Shown here piece after piece: positions 35,484 through 44,209 of a stretch of 50,944 nucleotides of DNA. The stretch's first letter is position 1; each line of letters opens with the position of its first letter. The notes below the pieces were generated by a model. That model had not been told where the DNA came from and did no database searches. It saw only the letters and a list, made by a program, of their open reading frames with translations. The stretch lies in NCBI RefSeq assembly GCF_002932875.1, contig NZ_PSWS01000065.1:1-50944 (forward strand). The letters run 5' to 3'. The translations under genes were made by a program, and so were the position numbers. This stretch comes from Rathayibacter tritici (lineage in GTDB: Bacteria; Actinomycetota; Actinomycetes; Actinomycetales; Microbacteriaceae).

Positions 35484-37028
35484 TCAGCTTCGTCGGAGGC
35501 GCCAGGCGGCGACGGCAGCCGCGGCCAGCACGAGGACGACGCCGAGCCACGCCGACCAGCCGACGCCCGCGTCGAACGCCGAGCCCGCCGAGGCGAGCAG
35601 GCTCGCGGCGGAGTCGGCGGGCAGCTCGCCCGCGACCGACACGGCGCCGCCGAGGGTCTCGCCGGCCCGCTGCGCCTGCGCGGCGTCGAGGCCCTCCGGC
35701 AACACCACTCCCCCGCGGTACACCGCGGTGAGGACAGTACCGAGCGTCGCTGTGCCGAGCACGGCGCCCAGCTCGTACGCGGTCTCGGAGACGGCGGAGG
35801 CGGCTCCGGCCTTATCGGCGGGGGCGTTCGCCAGGATCAGCTCATTCGAGACCGTCTCCGCCGCGCCGATGCCCAGTCCGAGGAACGCGAAGGCGACAGC
35901 CACGGTCAGCGCCGACGCGCCGCCGGGGGCCGCGCTGCCGACGGCGAGCAGAACGTAGCCGACCGCGGAGATCAGCAGCCCGGCCGGTACGACGAGGCGC
36001 GGAGCGACGCGGCGCGCGATCGGCACCACGCCCAGCCCCGCCACGATCATCACCGCCAGGCCCGGCACCAGCACGAGACCCGCCTCCAGCGGCGACAGCC
36101 CGACCACCAGCTGCAGATGCTGCGAGAGGAAGAAGAGCCCGCCGACGAGCGCCGTCACGCTGAGCAGGTTGACCACGATCGCCGCACTGAACGAGCCGCG
36201 GCCAAAGAGCGAGAGGTCCAGCATCGGCGACGTCCGCCGCCGCTGGCGACGCACGAAGAGCACGCCCGAGACGACACCGACGACAAGCGCCGCGACCCCG
36301 ACCACATCGACCCCGTGCTCGGCGAACGACTTCACCGCGTAGACGACGGGCGCCATCGTCGCCAGCGACAGCAGAATGCTGAGCACGTCGACCGGCCCGG
36401 GCCGCGGGTCGCGCGACTCCGGCACCAGGATCGGCACCAGCACCACCAGCGGCAGTAGCACCGGCACCGCGAGCAGGAACACCGACCCCCAGGCGAAGTG
36501 TTCGAGCAGCACGCCGCCGACCAGCGGGCCGATGGCAGAGCCGACCGCGAATCCGGTCGCCCAGATCGCGATCGCGAGGCGGCGCTGATCACGGTTCGGG
36601 AAGAGGCTGCGCAGGAGGGAGAGGGTCGAGGGCATCAGCATCGCGCCGAAGAAGCCCAGCGCCGCGCGGGCACCGATCAGCGCACCGGCGGTGGGGGCGA
36701 ACGCGGCCACGACTGAGACGGCCGCGAAGCCGATCGCGCCGATCAGCAGGAGGCGTCGCCGCCCGACGCGGTCGCCGAGACTGCCCATCGCCACCAGCAG
36801 TCCGGCGAGCACCAGGGGGTACGCGTCCACGATCCAGAGCAGCTCGGTGCCGGAGGGGCCCAGCCCCTCGGCGATCGAGGGCAGCGCGAAGTTCAGCACG
36901 GTGTTGTCGACCGAGACGAGCAGCACCGGCAGCATCAGCACCGCGAGCGCGACCCAGGCGCGTCGCCCGACCCGGTCGGCGGCGCCGGCGGAGTCGAGGG
37001 TGGGGATGGGAGCGGTGCGCGCGGACAC
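35484..37028 (-). CDS. MFS transporter, DHA2/EmrB-QacA type
   Basis: 514 residues with about fourteen membrane segments. [18 protein letters not shown] (motif D1 of 14-TM drug antiporters), [13 protein letters not shown] (motif A) and [21 protein letters not shown] (motif C, antiporter) are present. Likely proton-driven export of cationic or amphiphilic drugs. GTG 37028 has AAAGG about eight bases upstream. It is divergent from a TetR gene with an operator between them, so repression relieved by the substrate is expected. Confidence 0.9.
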   Translation of the reverse strand: MSARTAPIPTLDSAGAADRVGRRAWVALAVLMLPVLLVSVDNTVLNFALPSIAEGLGPSGTELLWIVDAYPLVLAGLLVAMGSLGDRVGRRRLLLIGAIGFAAVSVVAAFAPTAGALIGARAALGFFGAMLMPSTLSLLRSLFPNRDQRRLAIAIWATGFAVGSAIGPLVGGVLLEHFAWGSVFLLAVPVLLPLVVLVPILVPESRDPRPGPVDVLSILLSLATMAPVVYAVKSFAEHGVDVVGVAALVVGVVSGVLFVRRQRRRTSPMLDLSLFGRGSFSAAIVVNLLSVTALVGGLFFLSQHLQLVVGLSPLEAGLVLVPGLAVMIVAGLGVVPIARRVAPRLVVPAGLLISAVGYVLLAVGSAAPGGASALTVAVAFAFLGLGIGAAETVSNELILANAPADKAGAASAVSETAYELGAVLGTATLGTVLTAVYRGGVVLPEGLDAAQAQRAGETLGGAVSVAGELPADSAASLLASAGSAFDAGVGWSAWLGVVLVLAAAAVAAWRLRRS

Positions 37029-37060
37029 GGGGACGACCTTTCGAGACGGGAACGCAGTGA

Positions 37061-37081
37061 GTATACCGTCCAGCCGGTACA
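37061..37081. promoter_or_regulatory. TetR operator between MFS and regulator genes
   Basis: Inverted repeat TACCG (37064-37068) - six bases - CGGTA (37075-37079), extended as GTATACCG/CGGTAC. On the minus strand it overlaps a TATACT -10 hexamer of the MFS promoter; on the plus strand it sits where the -35 of the regulator gene should be. It would repress both genes. Confidence 0.7.
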
Positions 37082-37103
37082 GTCCGCAGGAATCCGCCCT
37101 AGA

Positions 37104-37643
37104 ATGGACGCCGTGCCTGCAGCCCCCGCCCGCGACCGCGTCCTCGACGCGTTCGAGCAGCTCCTGATCGAGCAGGGCGAGCGCGCCGCGACCCTCGATG
37201 CCGTCGCTCGTCGAGCCGGCGTCTCCAAGGGCGGCCTGCTCTACCACTTCCCCTCCAAGGACGCCCTCGTCGACGGCCTGCTCCTGCGCCTGGACGCGCG
37301 GCGCGAGGAGGACGTCGCGCGGAGTCTCGCCGCTCCGGAGGGAGTGGTCGCCTACCTCCTCCGCACCTCCTTCGCCGCCGACTCGGCCTTCGACCGCACC
37401 GTCCTCGCCGTCTCGCGGATCGCGCAGGGACACGACGAACGCGCCAGCGGCGGCCTCGCGCGGATCCACGACAGCTGGAACGAGGTCGTCGCCGATGCGG
37501 TGGGCGACCCACTCATCGCCCGCGCGATCGTCCTGATGAGCGACGGCCTCTACTACAACTCCGCGCTACTTCCCACTGGCCAGGAGTCGCGCGGCGAGGC
37601 CGAGGACGTCCTCGCGGTCGTCGAGCGCCTCCTCGGCAGCTGA
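37104..37643 (+). CDS. TetR family transcriptional regulator
   Basis: 179 residues. Helix-turn-helix TLDAVARRAGVSKGGLLYHFPSKDAL (about 30-55) is the TetR_N signature; the C-terminal ligand domain (DUF-type) is variable. It most likely represses the divergent MFS efflux gene. A TAGAAT -10 at 37100-37105 overlaps the ATG, so the true start may be GTG 37113, giving a leaderless mRNA. Confidence 0.87.
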   Translation: MDAVPAAPARDRVLDAFEQLLIEQGERAATLDAVARRAGVSKGGLLYHFPSKDALVDGLLLRLDARREEDVARSLAAPEGVVAYLLRTSFAADSAFDRTVLAVSRIAQGHDERASGGLARIHDSWNEVVADAVGDPLIARAIVLMSDGLYYNSALLPTGQESRGEAEDVLAVVERLLGS

Positions 37644-37650
37644 GCCCGAG

Positions 37651-38460
37651 TCAGAGCCGCGTCACCAGCCGCTCCCGGTCGAAGCGCCGCACCACGGCGA
37701 AGAACAGGGCCAGGTCGACCAGCACGAGCACGACCGCGCCGACCCCGGCGACGGCGAGGTTGAAGAGCGAGAGCCCCGCCGTCTGCGCGACGACCAGCCC
37801 CACCAGCGGAAGCACCAGGAAGGCGGCGGTGCCCTGCGCGCCCTGCACCGTCGTCGCTCGCTGCGACACCGCCACGATCAGGCAGATCGCGAGGAAGGCG
37901 ATCAGCGGAGCGAGTACGAATGCCGAGACGAGCCAAGTGGCGGTCGGGAAGACGAGCCCGCCGAACAGCGGGTAGCCCACCAGATTCACGACGAGGCCGT
38001 AGAGCAGGAACGCCGCCCAGGTGATGAGCACCGCGGGGATCAGCGAGACGAGGATCTTCGCCAGCACCAGTTCACTGTTGGTCAGCGGCGTGTAGAGCAG
38101 CCCCTCGATCGTCCGCTTCTCCTTCTCGCCCACGAAGCTCGCGCTCGCCGTGACGCTGGCCACCATCACCGGGATAAGGAGGAAGATCGGCGCGAAGAAG
38201 TAGATCACCATCGCGTAGGCGGTGGACTGCGCCAGGTCGTAGTCGGCGGGGACGATGCCTGCGGGCAGGTTCGCGAGGAACTGCTGCATTCCGTTGATCG
38301 ACGCCATCAGCGTCTGGTTGCTCCCGAGGAGGAGCACGAGCACCGGGAGCACCGTGACGAAAAGAATCGGCACGACGATGATCGGGGCGAGTGCCTGCTT
38401 GTTGCGCAGGATCTCGCGGAAGTCCTTCTGGACGAGGGCGGTGACGCGGCGGCGGTTCAT
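37651..38460 (-). CDS. ABC-2 type transporter permease (second exporter)
   Basis: 269 residues with about six membrane segments. MNRRRVTALVQKDFREILRNKQAL and ASFVGEKEKRTIEGLLYTPL are typical of NatB/ABC-2 permeases. It overlaps the ATPase gene upstream by four bases and is the last gene of the ten-gene minus-strand transcript that begins with the RiPP precursor. Likely exports the peptide or protects the producer. Confidence 0.85.
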   Translation of the reverse strand: MNRRRVTALVQKDFREILRNKQALAPIIVVPILFVTVLPVLVLLLGSNQTLMASINGMQQFLANLPAGIVPADYDLAQSTAYAMVIYFFAPIFLLIPVMVASVTASASFVGEKEKRTIEGLLYTPLTNSELVLAKILVSLIPAVLITWAAFLLYGLVVNLVGYPLFGGLVFPTATWLVSAFVLAPLIAFLAICLIVAVSQRATTVQGAQGTAAFLVLPLVGLVVAQTAGLSLFNLAVAGVGAVVLVLVDLALFFAVVRRFDRERLVTRL

Positions 38461-39425
38461 CGTTCTGCTCCGATGGTCGTGAAGTAGTACTCCTCGATGG
38501 TGTGGCGCCGAGGGAGGATCGAGGTGAGGCGGACGCCTCCGCCGACGAGCGCCTGCACCAGGGCGGGGATGTCGGCCTCGGACCGCACGCGCAGGGTCAG
38601 GACGCCGTCGTCGGAGGTGGGCGGTGCGGAGGCGGCGCGCGCGATGATCGCGAGGGCGGCGGCCGGGTCCCCGTCCACAGTGAGCTGCACCGTGGTGTCC
38701 GGCCAGCGCTGCTCGAGGAGCTGCGCGACGGGGCCCGAGGCGACCAGTCGGCCGCGGTCGAGGATCCCGATGCTGTCGCACAGCGTCTCCAGGCCCTGCA
38801 GCTGGTGAGTGCAGATCACGACCGCGACCTCGCTCGACGCGGTCAGCGACGAGAGGTGGCCGATCAGGTCGGCGGCGGCCTCGGGGTCCAGCCCTGAGGT
38901 GGGCTCGTCCAGGAACAGCACATCGGGCTCGTGCAGCATCGCCCGGGCGATCGCCACCTTCTGCCGCATGCCCTTGCTGAACGAGCCGAGCACGTCGTCC
39001 GCCCGGTCCGAGAGGCCGAACAGCTCGAGCACCTCGTCGATGCGCGCGATCCGGCGGGCCGTCGACATCCCGAACAGCTCGCCCCAGGCCGTGAGGTTGT
39101 CGCGGACGGTGAGCAGGTCGTAGAGGTTGCCGTCGGTCTGCACGCCGATCCGGTGGCGGAGGCGGTCAGCCGACTCCGCTGTGAGCGCCTCGCCGAACAG
39201 CTCCACGGAGCCGGCGGTCGGAGTGAGCAGCCCCGTCAGCAGGCGGACCGTCGTGGTCTTGCCCGCGCCGTTGGGTCCGAGCAGGCCGAACGCGGATCCG
39301 CGCCGCAGCGAGAAGGACACGTCGTCGACCACGGTCCTTGCGCCGAGGGTCTTGGTGAGGCCGTGCACGCCGATCAGCTCCTCGGAGCGGTGCGCGGTCG
39401 GCGTCTGGGTCGCTGTCTCGATCAT
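38457..39425 (-). CDS. ABC transporter ATP-binding protein (second exporter)
   Basis: 322 residues. Walker A GPNGAGKTTTVRLL, signature GSFSKGMRQKVAIARA, Walker B VLFLDEPTSGLD, and H-loop ICTHQ, followed by a C-terminal accessory region of about 90 residues. ATGA overlaps with the permease genes on both sides. Resembles NatA/DrrA-type drug and bacteriocin-immunity ATPases. Confidence 0.88.
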   Translation of the reverse strand: MIETATQTPTAHRSEELIGVHGLTKTLGARTVVDDVSFSLRRGSAFGLLGPNGAGKTTTVRLLTGLLTPTAGSVELFGEALTAESADRLRHRIGVQTDGNLYDLLTVRDNLTAWGELFGMSTARRIARIDEVLELFGLSDRADDVLGSFSKGMRQKVAIARAMLHEPDVLFLDEPTSGLDPEAAADLIGHLSSLTASSEVAVVICTHQLQGLETLCDSIGILDRGRLVASGPVAQLLEQRWPDTTVQLTVDGDPAAALAIIARAASAPPTSDDGVLTLRVRSEADIPALVQALVGGGVRLTSILPRRHTIEEYYFTTIGAER

Positions 39426-40177
39426 GTGCTTCGATGTCCGTTCGATCGGATGCGGATGAGGAGGACGCTCGCGATCGCGACGGTCAGGACCGCGAGCGAG
39501 ACGAGAACGGCGCCCCACTGGTCGGGCCCGTCACCGGCGATCAGGCCGGAGGGCGAGAGCAGGGCGGTCGGGGACCACTGCTGGAACCCCTCCGCGCCGG
39601 CGAAGAGCCCACCGAGGAAGACGACGGCCGCGACGGCGATCGCGGAGAGGAAGGGAGCGTTCGTCCGGCACGCCAGGACTCCGGCCAGGAGGACGAACAC
39701 GACGAGCGCGCCGGCCTGCAGGGCGAGCCCTCCGACGAGGAGTCCCCCGTCGAGGTCGGGGTGCAGGACCACCGTCTCGTACCCCGCCATCAGCGCGCCG
39801 GCGAGTGCCCCGATCGAGGCGACGATCGCCGAGACCGCGAGCCGCGGGCCGAAAATCTGCCACGGACCCGTCGCCCGCGAGCGGTAGAACAGGCGCAGGC
39901 GCTCATCCGGCCCGAGCGCGCAGGCCCAGCCGACCAGGTAGCCCGAGAGCAGCAGGGCGAGCTGCGACGAGTTCTTGAAGTAGGAGTCGACGAGGTTCTG
40001 CCAGGTGGGCGCCGAGACGGTGATGGTCACGGTCTCGGTCGCCCCCAGCGCGCCGAAGATGTCGGCGCTGTACTCGGCGATGAGCGGCGACGTGATGCCG
40101 GAGAAGAGGAACAGGAGTGCCACGACCAGCAACCTCCGCGTGCGATTCCAGCGCTTGAACTCGACGGAGAGGCTCAC
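39422..40177 (-). CDS. ABC transporter permease (first exporter)
   Basis: 251 residues with about six membrane segments and a large outward loop between TM1 and TM2. GTG 40177 follows GGGGGAG and overlaps the ATPase stop by four bases. The layout (ATPase then a roughly 250-residue permease) is like LanFE/BcrAB self-protection transporters. Confidence 0.8.
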   Translation of the reverse strand: MSLSVEFKRWNRTRRLLVVALLFLFSGITSPLIAEYSADIFGALGATETVTITVSAPTWQNLVDSYFKNSSQLALLLSGYLVGWACALGPDERLRLFYRSRATGPWQIFGPRLAVSAIVASIGALAGALMAGYETVVLHPDLDGGLLVGGLALQAGALVVFVLLAGVLACRTNAPFLSAIAVAAVVFLGGLFAGAEGFQQWSPTALLSPSGLIAGDGPDQWGAVLVSLAVLTVAIASVLLIRIRSNGHRST

Positions 40178-41136
40178 GACCGCTCCCCCGCCCCGGCCTC
40201 GGCGAGCGCGCCGATCCGGTTCATGAACGCCTGCTGCAGCGAGTTCTCGCCGAAACTGATCGAGCGGATGTCGCCGCTGCTGCGCGCGATCACCGCGAGC
40301 AGCGGCTCGACCGACCCCATCGGCACGAGCAGCTCGCGGACGGAGCCGAGGGCCGGCTCCGACGCCACCCCTGCCGTCGCGAGGCGGGCACGGAAGGCCG
40401 ACGCGTCCTCGAACGAGGACACGACGATGCTCGAGCGCACCGAGGCGGATTCGATGAACGCACCCTTGTCCCCCGCGAAGACGAGGTGTCCGTGGTCCAG
40501 GACCACGAGTCGATCGGCCACCGAGTCGACGTCGGTGAGGATGTGGCTGGAGATCACGACGCACATCTCGCGGCCGAGGCGGCGCACGATCTCGAGGATC
40601 GCCTCGCGCCCGACCGGATCGAGGGCGCTCGTGGGCTCGTCGAGGATGAGCAGCGAGGGTCGGCGCACCAGCGCGGCGGCGATCCCGAGCCGCTGCTTCA
40701 TCCCGCGCGAGAACCCGCCCACCCGGCGCCGCGCGGCGTCCTGCAGCCCGACCCGCGCCAACAGGTCCCGGATCGCGCGCCGCGTGGCGACTCCGCTCGC
40801 AGGCGCGCCGAGCCGCGCCGACTGCGCCATCACCTCGAGCGGCGTGAGGAACGGCTCGAAGCTGGGGGTGTCGGGGCAGTAGGCGATCTCGCCGGAGCCG
40901 CGCTCGATCCGCCCGGAAGTGACCGGAATCAACCCCAGCAGCGCGTGGATGAGCGTCGTCTTCCCCGCGCCGTTCACTCCGATCAGGCCGTGCACACCGG
41001 TCCCCGCGAACGAGCAGTCGACGCCGTCCAGCGCCGTGAACGAGCCGAACCGTACCGTGGCACCATCGGCGCGGACCAGCACGCTGCTCCTGGGCCGCAC
41101 CTCGGTCCCGCTCTGCACCTCGCTACTGGGCTGCAC
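40174..41136 (-). CDS. ABC transporter ATP-binding protein (first exporter)
   Basis: 320 residues. Walker A GVNGAGKTTLIHALL, signature GFSRGMKQRLGIAAAL, Walker B LLILDEPTSALD, H-loop ISSHIL; C-terminal BcrA-like extension. It overlaps the PLDc_N gene by 14 bases, a strong sign of co-translation. Expected to export or remove the mature peptide. Confidence 0.88.
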   Translation of the reverse strand: MQPSSEVQSGTEVRPRSSVLVRADGATVRFGSFTALDGVDCSFAGTGVHGLIGVNGAGKTTLIHALLGLIPVTSGRIERGSGEIAYCPDTPSFEPFLTPLEVMAQSARLGAPASGVATRRAIRDLLARVGLQDAARRRVGGFSRGMKQRLGIAAALVRRPSLLILDEPTSALDPVGREAILEIVRRLGREMCVVISSHILTDVDSVADRLVVLDHGHLVFAGDKGAFIESASVRSSIVVSSFEDASAFRARLATAGVASEPALGSVRELLVPMGSVEPLLAVIARSSGDIRSISFGENSLQQAFMNRIGALAEAGAGERS

Positions 41137-41320
41137 GCTGCTCGGTCCGGCCGAAGATAAGGTAGAGGATTCCGCCCAGGGGGATCGAGATCGCGCAGAT
41201 GATCGCCCACGCCCACTTCGGCAGGTACCGGGTGCCCGCGCTGCGAATCAGATCGACGTAGCAGTAGATCAGGAACGCCAGACCGAGCAGCAGGACGGGG
41301 AGCAGGATTTCGATCTTCAT
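41123..41320 (-). CDS. PLDc_N-type small membrane protein
   Basis: 65 residues with two membrane helices: LLLGLAFLIYCYVDLIRS, then YLPKWAWAIICAISIPLGGILYL and a FGR end, the PLDc_N pattern. Such two-helix proteins are found at the N-terminus of cardiolipin synthases and alone next to bacteriocin transporters. In this operon an immunity or transporter-accessory role is likely. ATGA overlap with the upstream reductase gene. Confidence 0.82.
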   Translation of the reverse strand: MKIEILLPVLLLGLAFLIYCYVDLIRSAGTRYLPKWAWAIICAISIPLGGILYLIFGRTEQRAAQ

Positions 41321-42282
41321 GACATCACCTTCGGTCTCAGGGCTTCACTGATCTGCTGGAGGTCGTCGAGGGCCGCCTCGTCGCCGTGCACCGTTGCCAC
41401 CGCCGTCGGGTTGACGACCACCTCGTCGATGCCGTGCCCGCCGATGTCGCGGATCTGCTCCGCGACCTCCTGCGCGTCGCCGACGACGAAGACGTTCCGG
41501 CGCACGAGCTCGCGCGCGCCGGAGGCGATGTCGGAGGGGTGCGCGTCGATCCCGGCGCGGCGGAGCATGTCGGAGTAGTGGAAGCGCGCCAGGTGGTTCG
41601 AGCAGCCGGCCTGCGCGAGCAGGTTCGGGGAGCGTCCCGGCCCGGTGAGGGCCACGTGCACGTTGGTCACCACCCGTGCCCGGGAGCCGTCCGCGCGCGT
41701 CAGGCGCGGCAGGAGGACGTCGCGCACGTAGGTCCGCGGCGTCATCCAGGTAACGACGAAGTCGACCAGATCGCGCGACCGCGACGCCATCCCGGGCCGC
41801 AACACCCCGGTCCCCACCTCGACCGGTCCCGTCTCGAACGCGGGGAGCCGCGCCTCACGGGCCTCCAGGCCGGGCTCGACGCTCGTCACGGAGCGTCCGG
41901 CGAGCAGGTCGCGGACCATGCCCGCGTAAGCGGCGGTGTAGCTGGCCGGGCGCTCCAGCGGAGCCCCCCTGGTCGCCATCACGAAGTCCGGGTCGGAGGC
42001 GCCATAGGCCACTGCGACGGGGCGGCCGAGGACCGCTGCGAGCGAACGCGCCTGGAGCGCAGCGTCATACGGCGTGCGCAGCGGAGCCAGCGCGGTACCG
42101 ATCCCGACCGGGACCGCGTCCTCCGTCCCGCCGAGGCCGGCGAGGGCCATGTGGCTCTCGATCTGGAAGGACTGGCCCGTCCACAGGCGCGCATAACGAC
42201 CCTCCCGGACGGCCCGGGCGTAGCGCCGGACGATCCCCGGACCGCTCGGCTGATGCGGGCAGAGCAGCGAGATCTCGCTCAC
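41317..42282 (-). CDS. Luciferase-like (LLM) flavin/F420 oxidoreductase, putative Dha reductase
   Basis: 321 residues, TIM-barrel luciferase-like family. The N-terminus (SLLCPHQPSGPG, LWTGQSFQIESHMALAGLGG) and the C-terminal VVGDAQEVAEQIRDIGGHGIDEVVV are typical of F420-dependent members. In class V lanthipeptide clusters (lexapeptide LxmJ, the LanJC group) an F420H2-dependent enzyme of this fold reduces dehydroalanine to D-Ala. Its position directly after the kinase and HopA1-like genes, with ATGA overlaps on both sides, supports the same role here. Cofactor (FMN or F420) cannot be proven from sequence. Confidence 0.82.
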   Translation of the reverse strand: MSEISLLCPHQPSGPGIVRRYARAVREGRYARLWTGQSFQIESHMALAGLGGTEDAVPVGIGTALAPLRTPYDAALQARSLAAVLGRPVAVAYGASDPDFVMATRGAPLERPASYTAAYAGMVRDLLAGRSVTSVEPGLEAREARLPAFETGPVEVGTGVLRPGMASRSRDLVDFVVTWMTPRTYVRDVLLPRLTRADGSRARVVTNVHVALTGPGRSPNLLAQAGCSNHLARFHYSDMLRRAGIDAHPSDIASGARELVRRNVFVVGDAQEVAEQIRDIGGHGIDEVVVNPTAVATVHGDEAALDDLQQISEALRPKVMS

Positions 42283-43205
42283 GCGGCACGATCCCCACTC
42301 GCGCCGGGCGCGAGGTTGCGGGCGACGTCATCCGGATCGATGCCGGCCTCGACGAGCGCGTCGCGGAGGTGTTCGACCAGGGAGCCGCCCGCGGTCACGG
42401 CGGCGGCGACTCCGACGGCCAGTGCGGCGCACCGGCTCTCACCGAAGCTCTGCTCTCGCCCGGAGCGGAGCGGATCCGCGGCGACCCGCAGCCCCGGGAC
42501 GACCTCTGCGCACAGCGGCGACCCGCTCGTCTCGGCTCCCGAGGATGCCACGAGAGCGCTCAGCGCCGCGGCGACCGCGTCCGCGTCGACCGAGGAGTAG
42601 TAGACGAGGGAGTCGTTGCGCGGGAACGCGTCCGGCCGCGAGAGCATCTTGGTGCGGAACGAGAGGCCGAGCCGCACGAGCTCGTGCACACTGGCGGCCC
42701 AGAATGCGAGAGCCTCGTCCGGGTCTTCGACCCGCACGTAGTGACGCAGCATCGATCCGGGGGCCGCCGGCCGGTCGGCGCGCTCGTGCACGAACATGAA
42801 GAAACCCGGAGTGAGATTCGGGCGCAGGCACGAGACGCGCGCGTGTCGGGCTCCCAGCGACTCGGTCAGCTCCTCGTCGTCGAACCGCACGCGCACACGG
42901 TGCAGCTCGACGACGCCTGCGACAGCGGCGGTTCCGAGCGGGGCCTCTACGGGCACGCTGACGCCTGGATCCGGCAGGGCCGCTCGGATCTCCTCCTCGA
43001 AGGCCTCGTCGGGAAGCAGCGACGTCGTCGCGAACACGTCCGGGTTGCCCGCGTGCAGCGTGGCGTAGAGCCAGGTCGACAGTCCGCGCCGGGGATCCAG
43101 GGCGTCGAGGTCGAGGCGCGCGTCGCCGAGCATCAGCACCCCGCGATCGGCATCCAACTCGAGGAGCCCGGCGAGTTCGGCCGCCGAGGGCCCCGCGGCG
43201 CTCAT
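42279..43205 (-). CDS. HopA1-like RiPP dehydratase subunit
   Basis: 308 residues. The pattern LTPGFFMFVHE, MLRHYVRV, LGLSFRTKMLSRPDAFPRND and SLVYYSS matches T3SS effector HopA1-family proteins, where F..K.l..p..y.R.D..vlY is conserved. In class V lanthipeptides a HopA1-domain protein works with an APH-type kinase to convert Ser/Thr to dehydro residues, probably as the phospho-Ser lyase. It overlaps the kinase gene by four bases, as expected for a two-protein dehydratase. Confidence 0.78.
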   Translation of the reverse strand: MSAAGPSAAELAGLLELDADRGVLMLGDARLDLDALDPRRGLSTWLYATLHAGNPDVFATTSLLPDEAFEEEIRAALPDPGVSVPVEAPLGTAAVAGVVELHRVRVRFDDEELTESLGARHARVSCLRPNLTPGFFMFVHERADRPAAPGSMLRHYVRVEDPDEALAFWAASVHELVRLGLSFRTKMLSRPDAFPRNDSLVYYSSVDADAVAAALSALVASSGAETSGSPLCAEVVPGLRVAADPLRSGREQSFGESRCAALAVGVAAAVTAGGSLVEHLRDALVEAGIDPDDVARNLAPGASGDRAA

Positions 43206-44209
43206 GCGCTCACCTCGCCTAGGAGGAGAGCGGCGCTGCCCGGCTCGAGCATCGCCTGGCGGCCGATGCCGGCCAGCGCTCGGTCCGAGGCCGACATCGC
43301 GTACGAGAGCATTGACCGCGCAATGACGCGCTCGATCACGTACCAGCCGACGCCCCGGGCGATCTCGTCGCGATCCAGGTCCTGGTCGGAGCGGCTGCGG
43401 TATCCCGCGAGGATCGCGGCGGCCACCGGCCGCGCTCGGTCGAGCATCGTCTCGCCGCGCTCGAGCAGAAGATTGTGGAAGTCCAGCGGCGAGCTCTCCG
43501 GCGAATCGACTCCGGTGAAAGCGCGCGCGATCGCGTCGAAGAGCACCGCCCCGAGCAGCCCCGCGACATCGCGGTGCGCGGGAGCGACGGTGAACTCCTC
43601 CCAGTCGATCAGGACCGGCTCATCGTCGGCTCCGACGAGGAACTGATCCGGGCGCAGATCGCCGTGCGAGGGCACCACCTCGAATCGGCGCTGACCCGTC
43701 GTCCAGGTGCGGACGGCCTCGACCAGCTCGGCGTCGTGCTGGAACAGCCGCCAGCACTCGAGCTCGCCGCCGCTTGCCCGGGCGTAGGCGTCGGGGCTCA
43801 GCCAGTCGAACCCGTGCAACGGCTCGTCCTCCGAGCCGTCGGTGTCGAGGGAGGGATGCAGCCCCGTGATCGAGTGCAGCTCGCCGAGGATCGCGCCGGC
43901 CCGGCCGAAGAGGCGCTCGGCCTCGTCCGTGTCCTGGGCGCTGTCGAGCACCTGCTGGAGCGAGCGCGCCTCGAGCAGATAGGGGAAGACGACCGTCCGC
44001 GCCTCGGCGTCGCTCGAGAGCATCGCCGGCGAGAACGTCAGCTCCCGCGCGCGACGGACCTCTTCCCAGTGCAGGGTGTTGCGGAAGCGCCGGTCGGCGT
44101 CGGCCCGCTCACCTGAGAACACTTTGCGGAAAACCAGGCCCTCCGCAGACGTGACAACCGTGGAGCGGTTGCGCCCCACCAGCCTGTCCGTGATCGCCTC
44201 GGTCAGCAT
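43202..44209 (-). CDS. APH-type kinase, putative RiPP Ser kinase
   Basis: 335 residues. Catalytic loop SHGDLRPDQFLVG (about 182-194) and metal motif VLIDWEEF (about 202) are those of aminoglycoside phosphotransferase-fold kinases; the Asn normally closing the HGDxxxxN loop is Gln here. In class V lanthipeptides the LanK component has this fold and phosphorylates core Ser. The ATG has GAGGGGG upstream and overlaps the serine-hydrolase stop (TGATG). The frame is open further upstream but the ribosome binding site fixes the start. Confidence 0.8.
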   Translation of the reverse strand: MLTEAITDRLVGRNRSTVVTSAEGLVFRKVFSGERADADRRFRNTLHWEEVRRARELTFSPAMLSSDAEARTVVFPYLLEARSLQQVLDSAQDTDEAERLFGRAGAILGELHSITGLHPSLDTDGSEDEPLHGFDWLSPDAYARASGGELECWRLFQHDAELVEAVRTWTTGQRRFEVVPSHGDLRPDQFLVGADDEPVLIDWEEFTVAPAHRDVAGLLGAVLFDAIARAFTGVDSPESSPLDFHNLLLERGETMLDRARPVAAAILAGYRSRSDQDLDRDEIARGVGWYVIERVIARSMLSYAMSASDRALAGIGRQAMLEPGSAALLLGEVSA

